Below, in pieces: positions 50,816 through 60,529 of a stretch of 64,000 bases of DNA. The translations under genes and the position numbers were made by a program. How positions within the stretch are numbered: the first letter of the stretch is position 1; every line of letters starts with the position of its first letter. Under the pieces are notes generated by a model that did not search any database, was not told where the DNA came from, and saw only the letters and a program-made list of their open reading frames with translations. The DNA is from Pelosinus sp. IPA-1 (GTDB taxonomy: Bacteria; Bacillota; Negativicutes; DSM-13327). Where the stretch lies: positions 372,001 to 436,000 of the forward strand of contig NZ_BSVC01000001.1 in assembly GCF_030269905.1 (NCBI RefSeq), read 5' to 3'.

Positions 50816-52717
50816 ATGATAAGTAAGAAACATTCCCAGATTATTAAGTACCTTACTGAAAAAGAAGAATATGTAACTGCGGAAGAATTAAGTCAGCAAC
50901 TCGAGATATCTGTGAGAACAGTCAAGAGATACATCCAAGATTTAAATTACTTTTTTTATGATTATGGTGCTGAGATTTTCTCTACAAGAGGGATTGGATA
51001 TAAGATAAAGGGACCAGCTAAGGAGATTCGGAGGATTAGCGAAAAGGCTATAAAGTACATAGAAGGTTTTCAAATAGACGATTCTACGGAAGGTAGAATT
51101 ACAAAAATTATATGTACCTTTCTTAACAAGGGTCATACAAATGCGGAAGAGTTAAGTGATACCTTAAATTTGAGTATCCCTAGTACAAATAAGCTGATTG
51201 CTAATGTACAAAGTATCTTGAAAGAGTATGACTTAAGTATTATATCGAAGCCTTTCCATGGCAGCAAAATAGTAGGTGATGAAACGAAAATAAGAGGGCT
51301 GATTCTCAATTATGCCATAAAAAGCGATGAAAATAATTCGTTGGAAGTGAGATTAGATACTGTTTCAAAGCAAGAAATTAAAGAAATTGAAAAAATCCTT
51401 ACGGAAGCTTTACATGCGGGTAATATTATTCTGGCCGATAAAGACTTTAGTATATTATTAACAAGAATACTCATTTCTGTAGCAAGAGTACGAAAAAACT
51501 GTTTTATTGAGAAGAATACTTTTCAAGAGAGCTATCGACTTCATAATTATGATTATATTAAATTCATTATGAATGAAATAGGGAAAAAGCTTGATTTAAC
51601 TGTAGATGAGAATGAGGTGATTTATGTTTCATTAAGCAGTGGCATAATCATATATGACTATAATACAAGAATGAAACTTACAGTAGATTCAAAAGATGTG
51701 GTAAACAAGTTTGTCGAAGAAGTCCTTGCAGAGATTAGGTTAGTTACAGATCTTGATTTAACGGAAGATTCTGATTTTGTAAATGCATTAGTTATGCATT
51801 TAAAGATTTTTATAAATCGATTCAAAGCTGGAATTAGTGCGAAGAATCCTTTACTTAAGCAAATAAAATCAAAATTTCCTATAGAAACTAATCTAGCTAC
51901 CATTATGGCAAAAAAACTTAAAGAAGAATTTAATGTCATTTTAGATGAGGACGAGATAGGATTTATAACCATGCATTTTGGTGCAGCCTTTGAAAGAAGG
52001 AGGAGTTCAAGCGGCAAGAAGGTGTGTATCATTTGTCACTATGGTATTGGGACGTCACAGCTGTTAGCAGAAAAACTAAAGCAAAGAATCAGTAATATTA
52101 ACATCGTTGGGACCTATCCTGTAAGATACATAGATATTGCCTTAAAAGCAGATATTGATTTCATCGTTTCCACAGTGAAATTGGATAAAAAAGATTTTAA
52201 AGTGCCGGTTCTGTATATAGAAAACGTATTTTCGGATGAAATCGTAAATGAGTTACATCAAGTTTTTCAAGAAAAGGAAGAAAGAAAAAAAATATTCCAA
52301 GCAACTTTTAATAAAAATGCTTTTTTCAGGGTCAAAGCTGAGACACCGGAAGATGTGATAAAAAACATTGGTCAAGCAATGAAAGAGTACGGATTTATTG
52401 ATGAGAGTGTAACCGAAATGGTACTAGAGCGAGAGAAGATGTCATCGACTGAGATTGGTAATTTGGTAGCAATTCCTCACACGATTTTGGAAGGATCCTA
52501 TAAATCTGTTATTGGTGTAGGGATGTTGGAAAAGCCAATCATGTGGAATAAAGAAGAAGTCCAATTGGTTTTTATGGTTTGTTTTAACAAAAAGGAGAGT
52601 TATAACTTTCCAATGTTTAAGTACCTGTATCGGTTTATTCAGGACGAGGGTGAAGTAAGAAGGGTTATAAAAATCTTTAACTTTGATAAATTGATGGAAG
52701 TATTAGATGTTAAGTAG
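50816..52717 (+). CDS. PRD-containing transcriptional regulator with PTS IIB/IIA domains (BglG/MtlR type)
   Basis: The 633-residue regulator has an N-terminal helix-turn-helix (TAEELSQQLEISVRTVKRYIQ), two PRD domains (about 180-280 and 290-395), an EIIB-like domain with the cysteine in VCIICHYGIGTSQLLA, and a C-terminal EIIA-like domain with the histidine in NLVAIPHTILEG. Phosphorylation of these domains reports substrate flux through the PTS. It lies 15 bases before the PTS IIA gene and should activate the cluster. MtlR/ManR are relatives. Confidence 0.93.
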   Translation: MISKKHSQIIKYLTEKEEYVTAEELSQQLEISVRTVKRYIQDLNYFFYDYGAEIFSTRGIGYKIKGPAKEIRRISEKAIKYIEGFQIDDSTEGRITKIICTFLNKGHTNAEELSDTLNLSIPSTNKLIANVQSILKEYDLSIISKPFHGSKIVGDETKIRGLILNYAIKSDENNSLEVRLDTVSKQEIKEIEKILTEALHAGNIILADKDFSILLTRILISVARVRKNCFIEKNTFQESYRLHNYDYIKFIMNEIGKKLDLTVDENEVIYVSLSSGIIIYDYNTRMKLTVDSKDVVNKFVEEVLAEIRLVTDLDLTEDSDFVNALVMHLKIFINRFKAGISAKNPLLKQIKSKFPIETNLATIMAKKLKEEFNVILDEDEIGFITMHFGAAFERRRSSSGKKVCIICHYGIGTSQLLAEKLKQRISNINIVGTYPVRYIDIALKADIDFIVSTVKLDKKDFKVPVLYIENVFSDEIVNELHQVFQEKEERKKIFQATFNKNAFFRVKAETPEDVIKNIGQAMKEYGFIDESVTEMVLEREKMSSTEIGNLVAIPHTILEGSYKSVIGVGMLEKPIMWNKEEVQLVFMVCFNKKESYNFPMFKYLYRFIQDEGEVRRVIKIFNFDKLMEVLDVK

Positions 52718-52731
52718 AGGAGCCGTTTTAG

Positions 52732-53187
52732 ATGAGCGAAGTATTTACAAAAAATCATATTAAAATAAATTTAGATTTAAAGGATAAAGATGCCTATTTT
52801 AGGTATATTGCTAAACTTTCTATCGAGTTAGGTATTGGAAAAGAGGAGCAGGGTGTTTATGAAGGTTTAGTAAGTCGAGAAAAAGAATTTGCTACCAATT
52901 TGGGTGATGGAATCGCGATCCCACATACAAAATCTGACTATATTATAAAACCTGCAATACTTATACTAAAACCACAGAAAGAAGTTTCTTGGGGAAATGA
53001 TACGGAAGAAGATGTAAGAATTATTATCAGTATTTTAAGTTTTAATGAACAGGGAGGGAATACTCATCTAGAGCTTCTTGCAAGTCTTGCAAGGAAGCTA
53101 GTAGATGAAAAATTTAAAAATGCATTGGTGAACTCCGTTGATGAGGAAGGGATATTCTTTCTGATAGAACAGGCTTTACATAGCTAG
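52732..53187 (+). CDS. PTS fructose-type EIIA component
   Basis: The 151-residue single-domain EIIA carries the phosphorylated histidine H65 in LGDGIAIPHTKS. It accepts phosphate from HPr and passes it to EIIB. The cytoplasmic subunit is separate here, as in the E. coli frv and fry systems. Confidence 0.92.
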   Translation: MSEVFTKNHIKINLDLKDKDAYFRYIAKLSIELGIGKEEQGVYEGLVSREKEFATNLGDGIAIPHTKSDYIIKPAILILKPQKEVSWGNDTEEDVRIIISILSFNEQGGNTHLELLASLARKLVDEKFKNALVNSVDEEGIFFLIEQALHS

Positions 53188-53213
53188 TTTATAAAAACAA
53201 AGGAGAGAGGGAA

Positions 53214-53534
53214 ATGGCAAAAAAATTAGTTGCTTTATGTGCATGCCCAATGGGGTTAGCGCACACTTTTATGGCGGCGGAGGCAATACGAAAAGCGGCT
53301 GTAGAAATGGGGTATGATGTAAAGGTCGAAACCCAGGGGGCTGATGGAATTAAAAATGAATTATCAACCATTGATATTCGTGAGGCTGAAATCATCATTC
53401 ACGCTGTTGCGGTGACACCACTTGGCATGGAAAGATTCGAAGGCTGTGAAGTGTATGAAGTTGGTCTACAAGAGGTTATAAAAAACCCAATAGGCATAAT
53501 CAAGGAGATTGAAGAAGACTTAATAGCGCAATAA
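53214..53534 (+). CDS. PTS fructose-type EIIB component
   Basis: The 106-residue EIIB has the active cysteine C11 in CACPMGLAHTFMAAEAI near the N-terminus. Fructose-type EIIB proteins usually read CPTGIAHT, so CPMGLAHT is a mild variation. AAAGGAGAG precedes the ATG. It phosphorylates the sugar during transport by the EIIC encoded 99 bases downstream. Confidence 0.92.
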   Translation: MAKKLVALCACPMGLAHTFMAAEAIRKAAVEMGYDVKVETQGADGIKNELSTIDIREAEIIIHAVAVTPLGMERFEGCEVYEVGLQEVIKNPIGIIKEIEEDLIAQ

Positions 53535-53633
53535 AACCGCTTCTTAATCTTCGGGAAAGGAGTAAAAAGCAAAGAAACAAATTTAAATGGTAATCAGGTA
53601 AGAATCCACAAAAATATTTGTAGGAGGTATACC

Positions 53634-54860
53634 ATGGCAGTTACGAAAAGAACCATTGGTTCAACAGCATCGAGTAATAGCAAAACAAATGAGAACATAT
53701 CCACAAATTCTGGTTGGCTAGAATTTAGCAAACACATCATGACAGGAATTTCTTATATGATTCCGATACTCATTATGGGGGGGTTAATTGGTGCAATCTC
53801 TCAGCTGATTCCTTATGTATTTTTTAATATAGATCCCTCTGTATCTATATTAGAGGCAATCAATTCGGGTAAATATGATGGTGTTAGTTTTACAATGCTT
53901 CAGTTGGCTAGCATTATGGAAATTTTCGGATTTACACTCTTTGGTTTTGCAATTCCTATTTTTACAGCCTTCACTGCAAATTCTATAGGTGGAAAGACTG
54001 CTTTAGCAGCAGGTTTCATTGGAGGATATATTGCGACTAAACCTGTTGCTATGTTAAGTCTCATGGATGGAAAATGGGTTACAAAGGCACCAGTTGCTTC
54101 TGGATTTTTAGGAGCTATACTCATCGCATTTATTATTGGATATTTTGTAAAATGGTTAAATAAGAAAATCGATTTGCCCCATGATTGGTTAGCATTTAAA
54201 GTTACATTTCTAATTCCATTGATCTCAGCTTTTGCATGTTTAGTTCTAATGGTATTTATCATTACTCCTTTTGGTGGGTGGATAAATACGCTAATAAAAG
54301 ATTTGTTACAAGCGGCGGGAAGTGCAGGGCAATTTGCTTATGCTTTCGTGTTGGCAGCAACTACCGCTTTTGATTTAGGTGGACCAGTAAACAAGGCTGC
54401 TGGATTTGTGGCCCTTGGTTTTACGACAGAAAAACTCCTACCTATAACCGCAAGATGTTTGGCAATTGTAATTCCTTCCTTTGGTTTAGGCTTAAGCACT
54501 TTAATCGATAGAAAATTAGTAGGGCGAAGTGTATATGATAAACAATTTTATCAGCTGGGTAAAACTGCTATTTTCTTAGGATTTATGGGAATTTCCGAAG
54601 GTTCGATACCTTTTGCTTTAGAACGACCAGCCTTTTGTATTCCCCTTTATGTCACTGGTGCTATTTTAGGAGCTTTATCGGCAATAGCAATGGGGGCTAT
54701 TCAATGGTTCCCTGAATCTGCAATCTGGGCTTGGCCATTAATAACAGGTATTTTCCCATATATCTTAGGATTGATCATCGGCTCTACCTTTATTGCCGTG
54801 GTAAATGTCTTATATAGAAATAAGCTGATAAAAGATGGCAAACTTGTAGTTAATGAATAA
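53634..54860 (+). CDS. PTS fructose-type EIIC permease
   Basis: The 408-residue membrane subunit has about ten helices and EIIC-fructose motifs: YMIPILIMGGLIGAISQL, AFDLGGPVNKAAGFVALGF and FLGFMGISEGSIPFALERP. AGGAGG lies 7 bases before the ATG. The cargo is unknown; the peptidases and lyase in the cluster suggest something other than plain fructose. Confidence 0.93.
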   Translation: MAVTKRTIGSTASSNSKTNENISTNSGWLEFSKHIMTGISYMIPILIMGGLIGAISQLIPYVFFNIDPSVSILEAINSGKYDGVSFTMLQLASIMEIFGFTLFGFAIPIFTAFTANSIGGKTALAAGFIGGYIATKPVAMLSLMDGKWVTKAPVASGFLGAILIAFIIGYFVKWLNKKIDLPHDWLAFKVTFLIPLISAFACLVLMVFIITPFGGWINTLIKDLLQAAGSAGQFAYAFVLAATTAFDLGGPVNKAAGFVALGFTTEKLLPITARCLAIVIPSFGLGLSTLIDRKLVGRSVYDKQFYQLGKTAIFLGFMGISEGSIPFALERPAFCIPLYVTGAILGALSAIAMGAIQWFPESAIWAWPLITGIFPYILGLIIGSTFIAVVNVLYRNKLIKDGKLVVNE

Positions 54861-54863
54861 AAA

Positions 54864-54906
54864 ATAAGAGTAGAGAACTGATGAGAAGTCGGTTCTCTAC
54901 TCTTAT
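54864..54906 (+). other. Long intercistronic hairpin before the M24 peptidase gene
   Basis: An 18-base arm starting ATAAGAGTAGAGAAC (54864) pairs with the segment ending GTTCTCTACTCTTAT (54906), with one wobble and a 7-base loop. No T-run follows; AAGGAGG comes directly after. It may protect or process the PTS mRNA rather than terminate it. Confidence 0.7.
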
Positions 54907-54918
54907 AAGGAGGTAACA

Positions 54919-55989
54919 ATGAATTATAGTAAGAGGATTGAGGATGTTAAGAAACTGATTATAACAAAAGGACTGGATGGCGTTTTAATAAGCAGTCCTC
55001 ACAATAAGTATTATCTTGGGGAGCTCTTTAGTAGTTCTGGATATATAGTAATAACGAAGAGTAATCAGTATATACTGGTAGATTCTAGATATTTTGATGA
55101 AGCCAAAAGCAAAAGTAAGTTATTTGAAGTGATATTACTGACCAGTAAAAATACTATAGAAAAAAGATTGTATTCAATAATAATGGAAGAGGGATTACAT
55201 GAGCTTGGCTTTGAAGGAAAAGAGATTTCCTATGATTTTTATAAATCTCTTCAGGAGAGCATAAACTGTAATTTATATTCTTTAGATTTATCCAAAATTA
55301 GAAGCGTCAAAGAAAGTAAAGAAATCGAATATATAAAAAAAGCTTGCAACATTGCGGATGTTACCTTCCAATATATCCTTACCTATATCGAGGCAGGTAT
55401 GAGCGAAAAAACAGTGGAGAATGAATTAGTAAGGTTTATGAAAGAACAAGGGGGAGAAAAAGAATCTTTTGATAGTATTGTGGCCTCAGGGATCAGAGGT
55501 GCACTGCCCCATGGGAAGGCCAGTAATAAAATTATCAAAAAAGGGGAACTCATCACTCTGGATTTTGGCGTGAAATACAATTACTACTGTTCTGATATCA
55601 CAAGAACCATTTCCTTGGGGAGATGTTCAGCGGAACTTTCAAACGTATATGCGGTAGTAAAAGCTGCAGGTGAAGAGGCCCTGAGAAAAGCAAAGCCCAA
55701 TATTACCATGGGAGAATTGGATGATTCTGCCCGTAAGTTCATTAAAAAAAGCGGCTATGGAAATTTTTTTGGACATAATTTAGGGCATGGTCTTGGAATT
55801 CAGGTACATGAGTATCCGTCAGTTGCGCCTGACAGTGATGAACTTTTAAGAGAAGGTATGGTAATTACAATAGAGCCAGGAATATATATCCCGAATGTAG
55901 GTGGAGTAAGGATTGAAGAAGATATTTTGATTACAAGAGATGGTTGTAGCTTACTAACCAATAGTTCTAGGGAATTAATTGTGATTTAG
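54919..55989 (+). CDS. M24-family aminopeptidase (Xaa-Pro dipeptidase type)
   Basis: The 356-residue metallopeptidase has an N-terminal creatinase-type domain and a catalytic pita-bread domain with metal ligands in LDFGVKYNYYCSDITRT (two Asp), FGHNLGHGLGIQVHE (His), TIEPGIY (Glu) and VRIEEDILI (Glu). E. coli YpdF, coded next to a fructose-type PTS, is of this family. AAGGAGG precedes the ATG. It probably trims a peptide or amide part of the imported compound. Confidence 0.92.
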   Translation: MNYSKRIEDVKKLIITKGLDGVLISSPHNKYYLGELFSSSGYIVITKSNQYILVDSRYFDEAKSKSKLFEVILLTSKNTIEKRLYSIIMEEGLHELGFEGKEISYDFYKSLQESINCNLYSLDLSKIRSVKESKEIEYIKKACNIADVTFQYILTYIEAGMSEKTVENELVRFMKEQGGEKESFDSIVASGIRGALPHGKASNKIIKKGELITLDFGVKYNYYCSDITRTISLGRCSAELSNVYAVVKAAGEEALRKAKPNITMGELDDSARKFIKKSGYGNFFGHNLGHGLGIQVHEYPSVAPDSDELLREGMVITIEPGIYIPNVGGVRIEEDILITRDGCSLLTNSSRELIVI

Positions 55990-55999
55990 GAGGGAGAGA

Positions 56000-57172
56000 A
56001 TGTATCAGTTTGATGAGATTGCAGATCGAGTAAATGAAAAATCCAGAAAATGGGATAGAAAAATAATAGAAAAAAATTTTGGGTCAGTGCCAGAAAACTT
56101 TATACCCATGTGGATTGCAGATATGGACTTTAAAATGCCGCTAGAGCTAGAACAGGCTTTCCATGAAGCAATTTCTAGAGGTGTTTTAGGCTATACCTAT
56201 TGCTACGAGGAATTTTATGCTGCGGTGATAAAATGGCAATATGATATGCACCATGTGACAGTTAAGAAGGATTGGATAACATTATCCTATGGGACAGTCT
56301 CTACCATCCACTATGTGATACAAGCTTTTTGTGAAAGTGGCGACTGTGTTTTAATGAACACCCCAGTATATGATCCCTTTGATAGTGCAGCAAGAAAGCA
56401 AGGGGTAAAGAGAATTTACAATAGTCTAAAGCTAGTAGAAGGAAGATATTATATAGATTTTGAAAATTTAAAATCACAGTTAGAGAAACACAAGCCGAAA
56501 ATATATTTATTTTGCTCTCCACACAATCCGTCGGGGCGAATTTGGCATTTAGAAGAATTGACAGAAGTAGCAAGGTTATGCAAAGAGCATAATACAATAC
56601 TAATTGCGGATGAAGTACACGGTGAACATATAATGTATGGGGAATTTCATTCTGCGCTAAATCTAACTGATAGATATGAAAATTTAATACTAGTAACCTC
56701 TCCTAATAAAGGGTTTAATTTGGGCGGGTTAAAGACTTCATACTCCATAATACCCAATGAGCATATAAGGAACCGTTTTAGAAAAAAACTAGAGCAGAAT
56801 TCCATCACTTCTCCAAATGTTTTTGGTATTATTGGAGTCATTATTGCTTATGAGCAATGTAGACCTTGGCTTGCTGGGGCAAATGCATATATAAAAGAAA
56901 ATTATGAGCTTTTTGAATCCTATATAGAAAAGAAAATTCCAAAATTAAAAGTGATGAAAATGGAATCATCCTACTTGGCATGGGTAAATATACAAGGAAC
57001 TGGACTCACTTCAGAAGAGATTACAACCATGCTGGCTTTACAGGCTGGCGTGTTAGTTGAAAATGGAGTTCACTTTGTTAAAGATGGAGAAGGATACATA
57101 AGGGTGAACTTAGGAACACAAAAGGATAAGGTGCTTGAAGCATTAAGAAGGATGGAAGAGGTTTTGCTTTAG
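56000..57172 (+). CDS. MalY/PatB-type PLP-dependent C-S lyase
   Basis: The 390-residue class I aminotransferase-fold enzyme resembles MalY/PatB cystathionine beta-lyases. Evidence includes MWIADMDFKMPLELEQAFHEA, SPHNPSGRIWHLEEL, DEVHGEHIMYG, and the PLP-lysine region TSPNKGFNLGGLKTSY. It would cleave C-S bonds of cysteine conjugates to pyruvate, ammonia and a thiol. It begins 10 bases after the peptidase gene. No terminator with a clear T-run follows. Confidence 0.9.
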   Translation: MYQFDEIADRVNEKSRKWDRKIIEKNFGSVPENFIPMWIADMDFKMPLELEQAFHEAISRGVLGYTYCYEEFYAAVIKWQYDMHHVTVKKDWITLSYGTVSTIHYVIQAFCESGDCVLMNTPVYDPFDSAARKQGVKRIYNSLKLVEGRYYIDFENLKSQLEKHKPKIYLFCSPHNPSGRIWHLEELTEVARLCKEHNTILIADEVHGEHIMYGEFHSALNLTDRYENLILVTSPNKGFNLGGLKTSYSIIPNEHIRNRFRKKLEQNSITSPNVFGIIGVIIAYEQCRPWLAGANAYIKENYELFESYIEKKIPKLKVMKMESSYLAWVNIQGTGLTSEEITTMLALQAGVLVENGVHFVKDGEGYIRVNLGTQKDKVLEALRRMEEVLL

Positions 57173-57300
57173 TTTAGGGTAAATCTCCTTTATTAGACAA
57201 GGAAGCTTGTTATACTTGTCTCCTTTGACAGATTAATATTCATTTAGTAAAATTAGCTGAAATGCTGGAATCGCATTATAAAAATTGGAGTTTATAGCCT

Positions 57301-58179
57301 ATGAAAAAATATAAAAAATTATATTTAGAAATAACAAATGTATGTAATTTAAAATGTGATTTCTGTCCTGAAACGAAAAGGAAAGCTGAATTTATGACAG
57401 AAGCTGCTTTTGCACAAATTCTCGATCAAATTAAACCTTTTACAGATTATATATATTTACATGTAAAGGGCGAACCTTTATTACATCCTAACTTAGGGAG
57501 TTTTTTAGATATAAGTTATGAAAAGGGTTTTAAGGTAAATATTACAACAAATGGTACTTTAATAAATAAAGCAGCGAATACTTTACTAGAGAAACCTGCA
57601 GTAAGGCAAATAAATTTTTCCCTTCATAGCTTTGATGGTAATCGGCATGAGATATCTAAAGATGAGTACATCGACAATATCCTTGAATTTTCTCGTAGAG
57701 CAGCAATGGAGTCAAAAATAATAGTATCCTTACGATTTTGGAATTTAGACGAGGCCTTATTAACAGAAGATCAAAGAAAAAGAAATTTAGATATGATTGA
57801 TAAAATTGAGGAGACCTTTAAGTTGCCTTATAAAATACAGGGTAATTTATCAGAAGCTAAAGCGTTAAAATTAGGGGACCGAATATATTTGAATCAAGAT
57901 TATGAGTTTAAATGGCCTGATTTAAAAGAAAAAGAGGATTTTGGTAAAGGAACTTGCTTTGGTTTAAGAAATCAAATTGCTATTTTAGTGGATGGAACAG
58001 TAGTACCCTGTTGTCTTGATGGCGAAGGAATAATTAATTTGGGCAATATTCATGAAGCCAGATTTTCTGATATTATAAGTAAGAAAAGAGTTGAAGATAT
58101 AAGATTAGGTTTTTGTAGTAATAATCTAGTAGAAGAACTTTGCAGAAAATGCGGGTATAGAAAAAGATTTAATAAATAG
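57301..58179 (+). CDS. Radical SAM/SPASM domain protein
   Basis: The 292-residue protein has the radical SAM cluster motif C15-N-L-K-C19-D-F-C22 and a C-terminal SPASM-like region with cysteines in GTCFGLRNQ, VVPCCLDG, LGFCSNN and EELCRKCGYR for auxiliary iron-sulfur clusters. Such enzymes modify peptides or small molecules. No precursor peptide or partner gene is visible nearby, so the substrate is unknown. It is 128 bases after malY and may be its own unit. Confidence 0.9.
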   Translation: MKKYKKLYLEITNVCNLKCDFCPETKRKAEFMTEAAFAQILDQIKPFTDYIYLHVKGEPLLHPNLGSFLDISYEKGFKVNITTNGTLINKAANTLLEKPAVRQINFSLHSFDGNRHEISKDEYIDNILEFSRRAAMESKIIVSLRFWNLDEALLTEDQRKRNLDMIDKIEETFKLPYKIQGNLSEAKALKLGDRIYLNQDYEFKWPDLKEKEDFGKGTCFGLRNQIAILVDGTVVPCCLDGEGIINLGNIHEARFSDIISKKRVEDIRLGFCSNNLVEELCRKCGYRKRFNK

Positions 58180-58195
58180 TTGTTGGCAAGGCGAG

Positions 58196-58222
58196 GACTT
58201 ACTTCATTGTAGGTCTTTTTTA
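58196..58222 (+). terminator. Intrinsic terminator after the radical SAM gene
   Basis: GACTTAC (58196-58202) pairs with GTAGGTC (58209-58215) with one wobble, followed by a T-run. Confidence 0.7.
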
Positions 58223-58340
58223 TTTATAAAAAAAATAAAATAGTAAAAAAATATTATCATAGAAGGAATTTCTTACTAAATGGATAATAATAACAGTGTA
58301 GAAAATTTAGATAATTCGAACAAGGAGAAGATGGATTTAT

Positions 58341-58997
58341 ATGGAGTACAAAAAACTGCTAAATCGATATATCCCTCTCGTAGACTTTATTGCAGACATT
58401 ATCGGGCCCCATTGTGAAGTCCTTTTGCACGATATCGTAGATGTAGAAAATTCGGTTATTGCAATTCGGAATGGATATATAAGTGGGAGGTATTTAGGAT
58501 GTCCTTTAACAGATTTAGGATTTAAATTATTAGAAAATAAATCTCATTTACATCATAATGCCCTTATTAATTACCGAAGCCGCACTGATAGTGGTGAAAA
58601 ATTAATATCTTCAACTTATTATATCAAAGATGAAAAAGAAGAATTGATCGGAATGATATGTGTCAATATTTTAAATTCGCCAGATCACCTTATCAATAAG
58701 ATTCCTAAGGAATTTCCTGTTAATGCATTGTTTAGTAATGCAGTTCATGCTGGTGATATAGAAGAAGTATCAGAGTCCCTAAGTACGTCCTTGGTTAATG
58801 TAGTCGATGATGCAGTAAAAAAAGTAATTAACAAATATAATATTTCTGCTGAAAGATTGTCAGTAGAAGAAAAAAGTGCAATCGTTCAAGAATTACGCGA
58901 AAATGGAATTTTTAAGATAAAAGGTGCTATTACTAAGGTAGCTGCTACTTTGAAAACATCAGAAAGTACTATTTATAGATATTTAGCAATGAAATAA
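58341..58997 (+). CDS. YheO-like PAS/HTH transcriptional regulator
   Basis: The 218-residue protein has an N-terminal YheO-type PAS domain (about 5-115; GPHCEVLLHDIVDVENSVIA, LISSTYYIKDEKEELIGMIC) and a C-terminal helix-turn-helix (about 160-218; KGAITKVAATLKTSESTIYRYL). AAGGAGAAG lies about 11 bases before the ATG. Relatives regulate amino-acid metabolism genes; here threonine ammonia-lyase and an amino-acid permease follow on the same strand. Confidence 0.88.
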   Translation: MEYKKLLNRYIPLVDFIADIIGPHCEVLLHDIVDVENSVIAIRNGYISGRYLGCPLTDLGFKLLENKSHLHHNALINYRSRTDSGEKLISSTYYIKDEKEELIGMICVNILNSPDHLINKIPKEFPVNALFSNAVHAGDIEEVSESLSTSLVNVVDDAVKKVINKYNISAERLSVEEKSAIVQELRENGIFKIKGAITKVAATLKTSESTIYRYLAMK

Positions 58998-59303
58998 GTA
59001 CTTATGTAGCGCTAGTTAGGTACCTCTCAGGAATTCCCTTATGCTTATTGCAATAACATAGCACTATAAGTGTGGGGAAACCTGGCTAATATAAGATGCT
59101 GGTACAAGGGGAAAAACACTTTATATTTACTTTTTGCGGGGGTGGTTATTGATGATATTGTAAAACCACTATCATTCGATATGAAAGATTTTTGTTGTTG
59201 TAAATTTAACTGCACATCTTTTATAGGCGCTGTCGTCCTATAGAAGGAACTTGCTAGAATAAAAACTATTGTATATTGCCAATATAAGTAAGGATGTGAT
59301 CAA
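58998..59303 (+). other. Intergenic region before threonine ammonia-lyase
   Basis: I see no gene, T-box or riboswitch in these 306 bases. A poor promoter candidate is TTGCTA (59253-59258), a 15-base spacer and TATATT (59274-59279). No strong terminator follows the regulator gene. Confidence 0.4.
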
Positions 59304-60512
59304 ATGCATGTTTCATTAGAAGAAATAAAGAAGGCTCGAGAAGTTTTAAAGGGGGTGATTTGTAGAACAGGACTGGTGTATACCAATATCATTAGCGAGA
59401 TGAGCGGCAATCATGTTTATCTCAAAATGGAAAATCTACAACGTACGGGGTCATTCAAACTAAGAGGAGCATACAACAAAGTTGCGAATCTTAGTGAATC
59501 TGAAAAGAAAAATGGAGTCATTGCTTCCTCGGCAGGTAATCATGCCCAAGGGGTAGCCCTCGCAGCAACAACTTTCGGTATCCAATCTACTATTGTTATG
59601 CCCAAACATGCTCCTTTATCAAAAGTAATCGCTACCCGGGGATATGGAGCGAAAGTAGTCTTACACGGTGATGTTTATGATGAAGCATATGCAGAGGCTA
59701 AACGAATTCAGGCAGAAGAAAACTCCACATTTGTTCATCCCTTTAATGATCCTATGGTAATTGCAGGACAGGGAACAATTGCTTTAGAACTGCTAGAAGA
59801 TTTGCCAGATGTAGAAGTGGTAGTTGTTCCAATTGGCGGGGGTGGACTTATTTCTGGGATGGCAGTGGCGCTAAAAGAAATGAAGCCGAGTATAAAAATA
59901 ATTGGCGTACAAACCCAGAATATGCCAAGCATGGTGCAAGCAATCGCTCAAAAGCATGTAGTTACTATTGATGGTATTCCGACCATCGCTGATGGCATTG
60001 CAGTCAAGACAGCTGGTAATTTGAATTTTGATATAGTTAAACAGTACGTAGACGATATTGTTACGGTAGATGAAGAAGAAATAGCCAGTGCTATTTTATT
60101 ATTACTCGAAAGAGTTAAGAGTGTTGCGGAAGGTGCAGGTGCCGCAAGCGTTGCCGCAGTTTTAAATAGACTTTCTGGTTACAAAAATCGAAAAATAGCA
60201 GCCTTAATAAGTGGTGGAAATATTGATGTTAATACTATGACGCGTATTATTAATAAGGGGCTTGTTAAGACAGGGCGTAAGGTGTTTTTTGATACCATAA
60301 TTTCAGATAAGCCAGGAGTGTTATGCCAATTATTACAATTAATTGCTAATGCTGGTGCAAATGTACTTGCTATTACACACAGCCGAGAAAATAGAGATGT
60401 GGCCTTGGGGTGTGCTAGAGTAGAGTTAGAATTGGAAACCGCAGATGATGAACAAATTTATACAATAAAAAGGTTAATGGAACAACGTCACTATAATGTT
60501 AATATTCGATAA
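59304..60512 (+). CDS. Threonine ammonia-lyase (catabolic type)
   Basis: The 402-residue PLP enzyme deaminates threonine (and serine) to 2-oxobutyrate. The PLP lysine is K52 in [13 protein letters not shown]. The phosphate loop is the [14 protein letters not shown] segment with [15 protein letters not shown]-terminal ACT domain covers about 330-402. The length and a single ACT domain match clostridial TdcB-like enzymes rather than long biosynthetic IlvA. The permease and pyruvate:ferredoxin oxidoreductase genes downstream support a fermentative role. Confidence 0.92.
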   Translation: MHVSLEEIKKAREVLKGVICRTGLVYTNIISEMSGNHVYLKMENLQRTGSFKLRGAYNKVANLSESEKKNGVIASSAGNHAQGVALAATTFGIQSTIVMPKHAPLSKVIATRGYGAKVVLHGDVYDEAYAEAKRIQAEENSTFVHPFNDPMVIAGQGTIALELLEDLPDVEVVVVPIGGGGLISGMAVALKEMKPSIKIIGVQTQNMPSMVQAIAQKHVVTIDGIPTIADGIAVKTAGNLNFDIVKQYVDDIVTVDEEEIASAILLLLERVKSVAEGAGAASVAAVLNRLSGYKNRKIAALISGGNIDVNTMTRIINKGLVKTGRKVFFDTIISDKPGVLCQLLQLIANAGANVLAITHSRENRDVALGCARVELELETADDEQIYTIKRLMEQRHYNVNIR

Positions 60513-60529
60513 GAAAGGGAGTGAGCCTC

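Noticed and set aside
57196-57220. GACAAG/CTTGTC hairpin after malY
   Set aside because: Only six bases per arm and no T-run, so a terminator call is not supported.
58998-59303. Possible T-box or amino-acid riboswitch before threonine ammonia-lyase
   Set aside because: No T-box sequence, specifier arm or terminator with T-run could be found.
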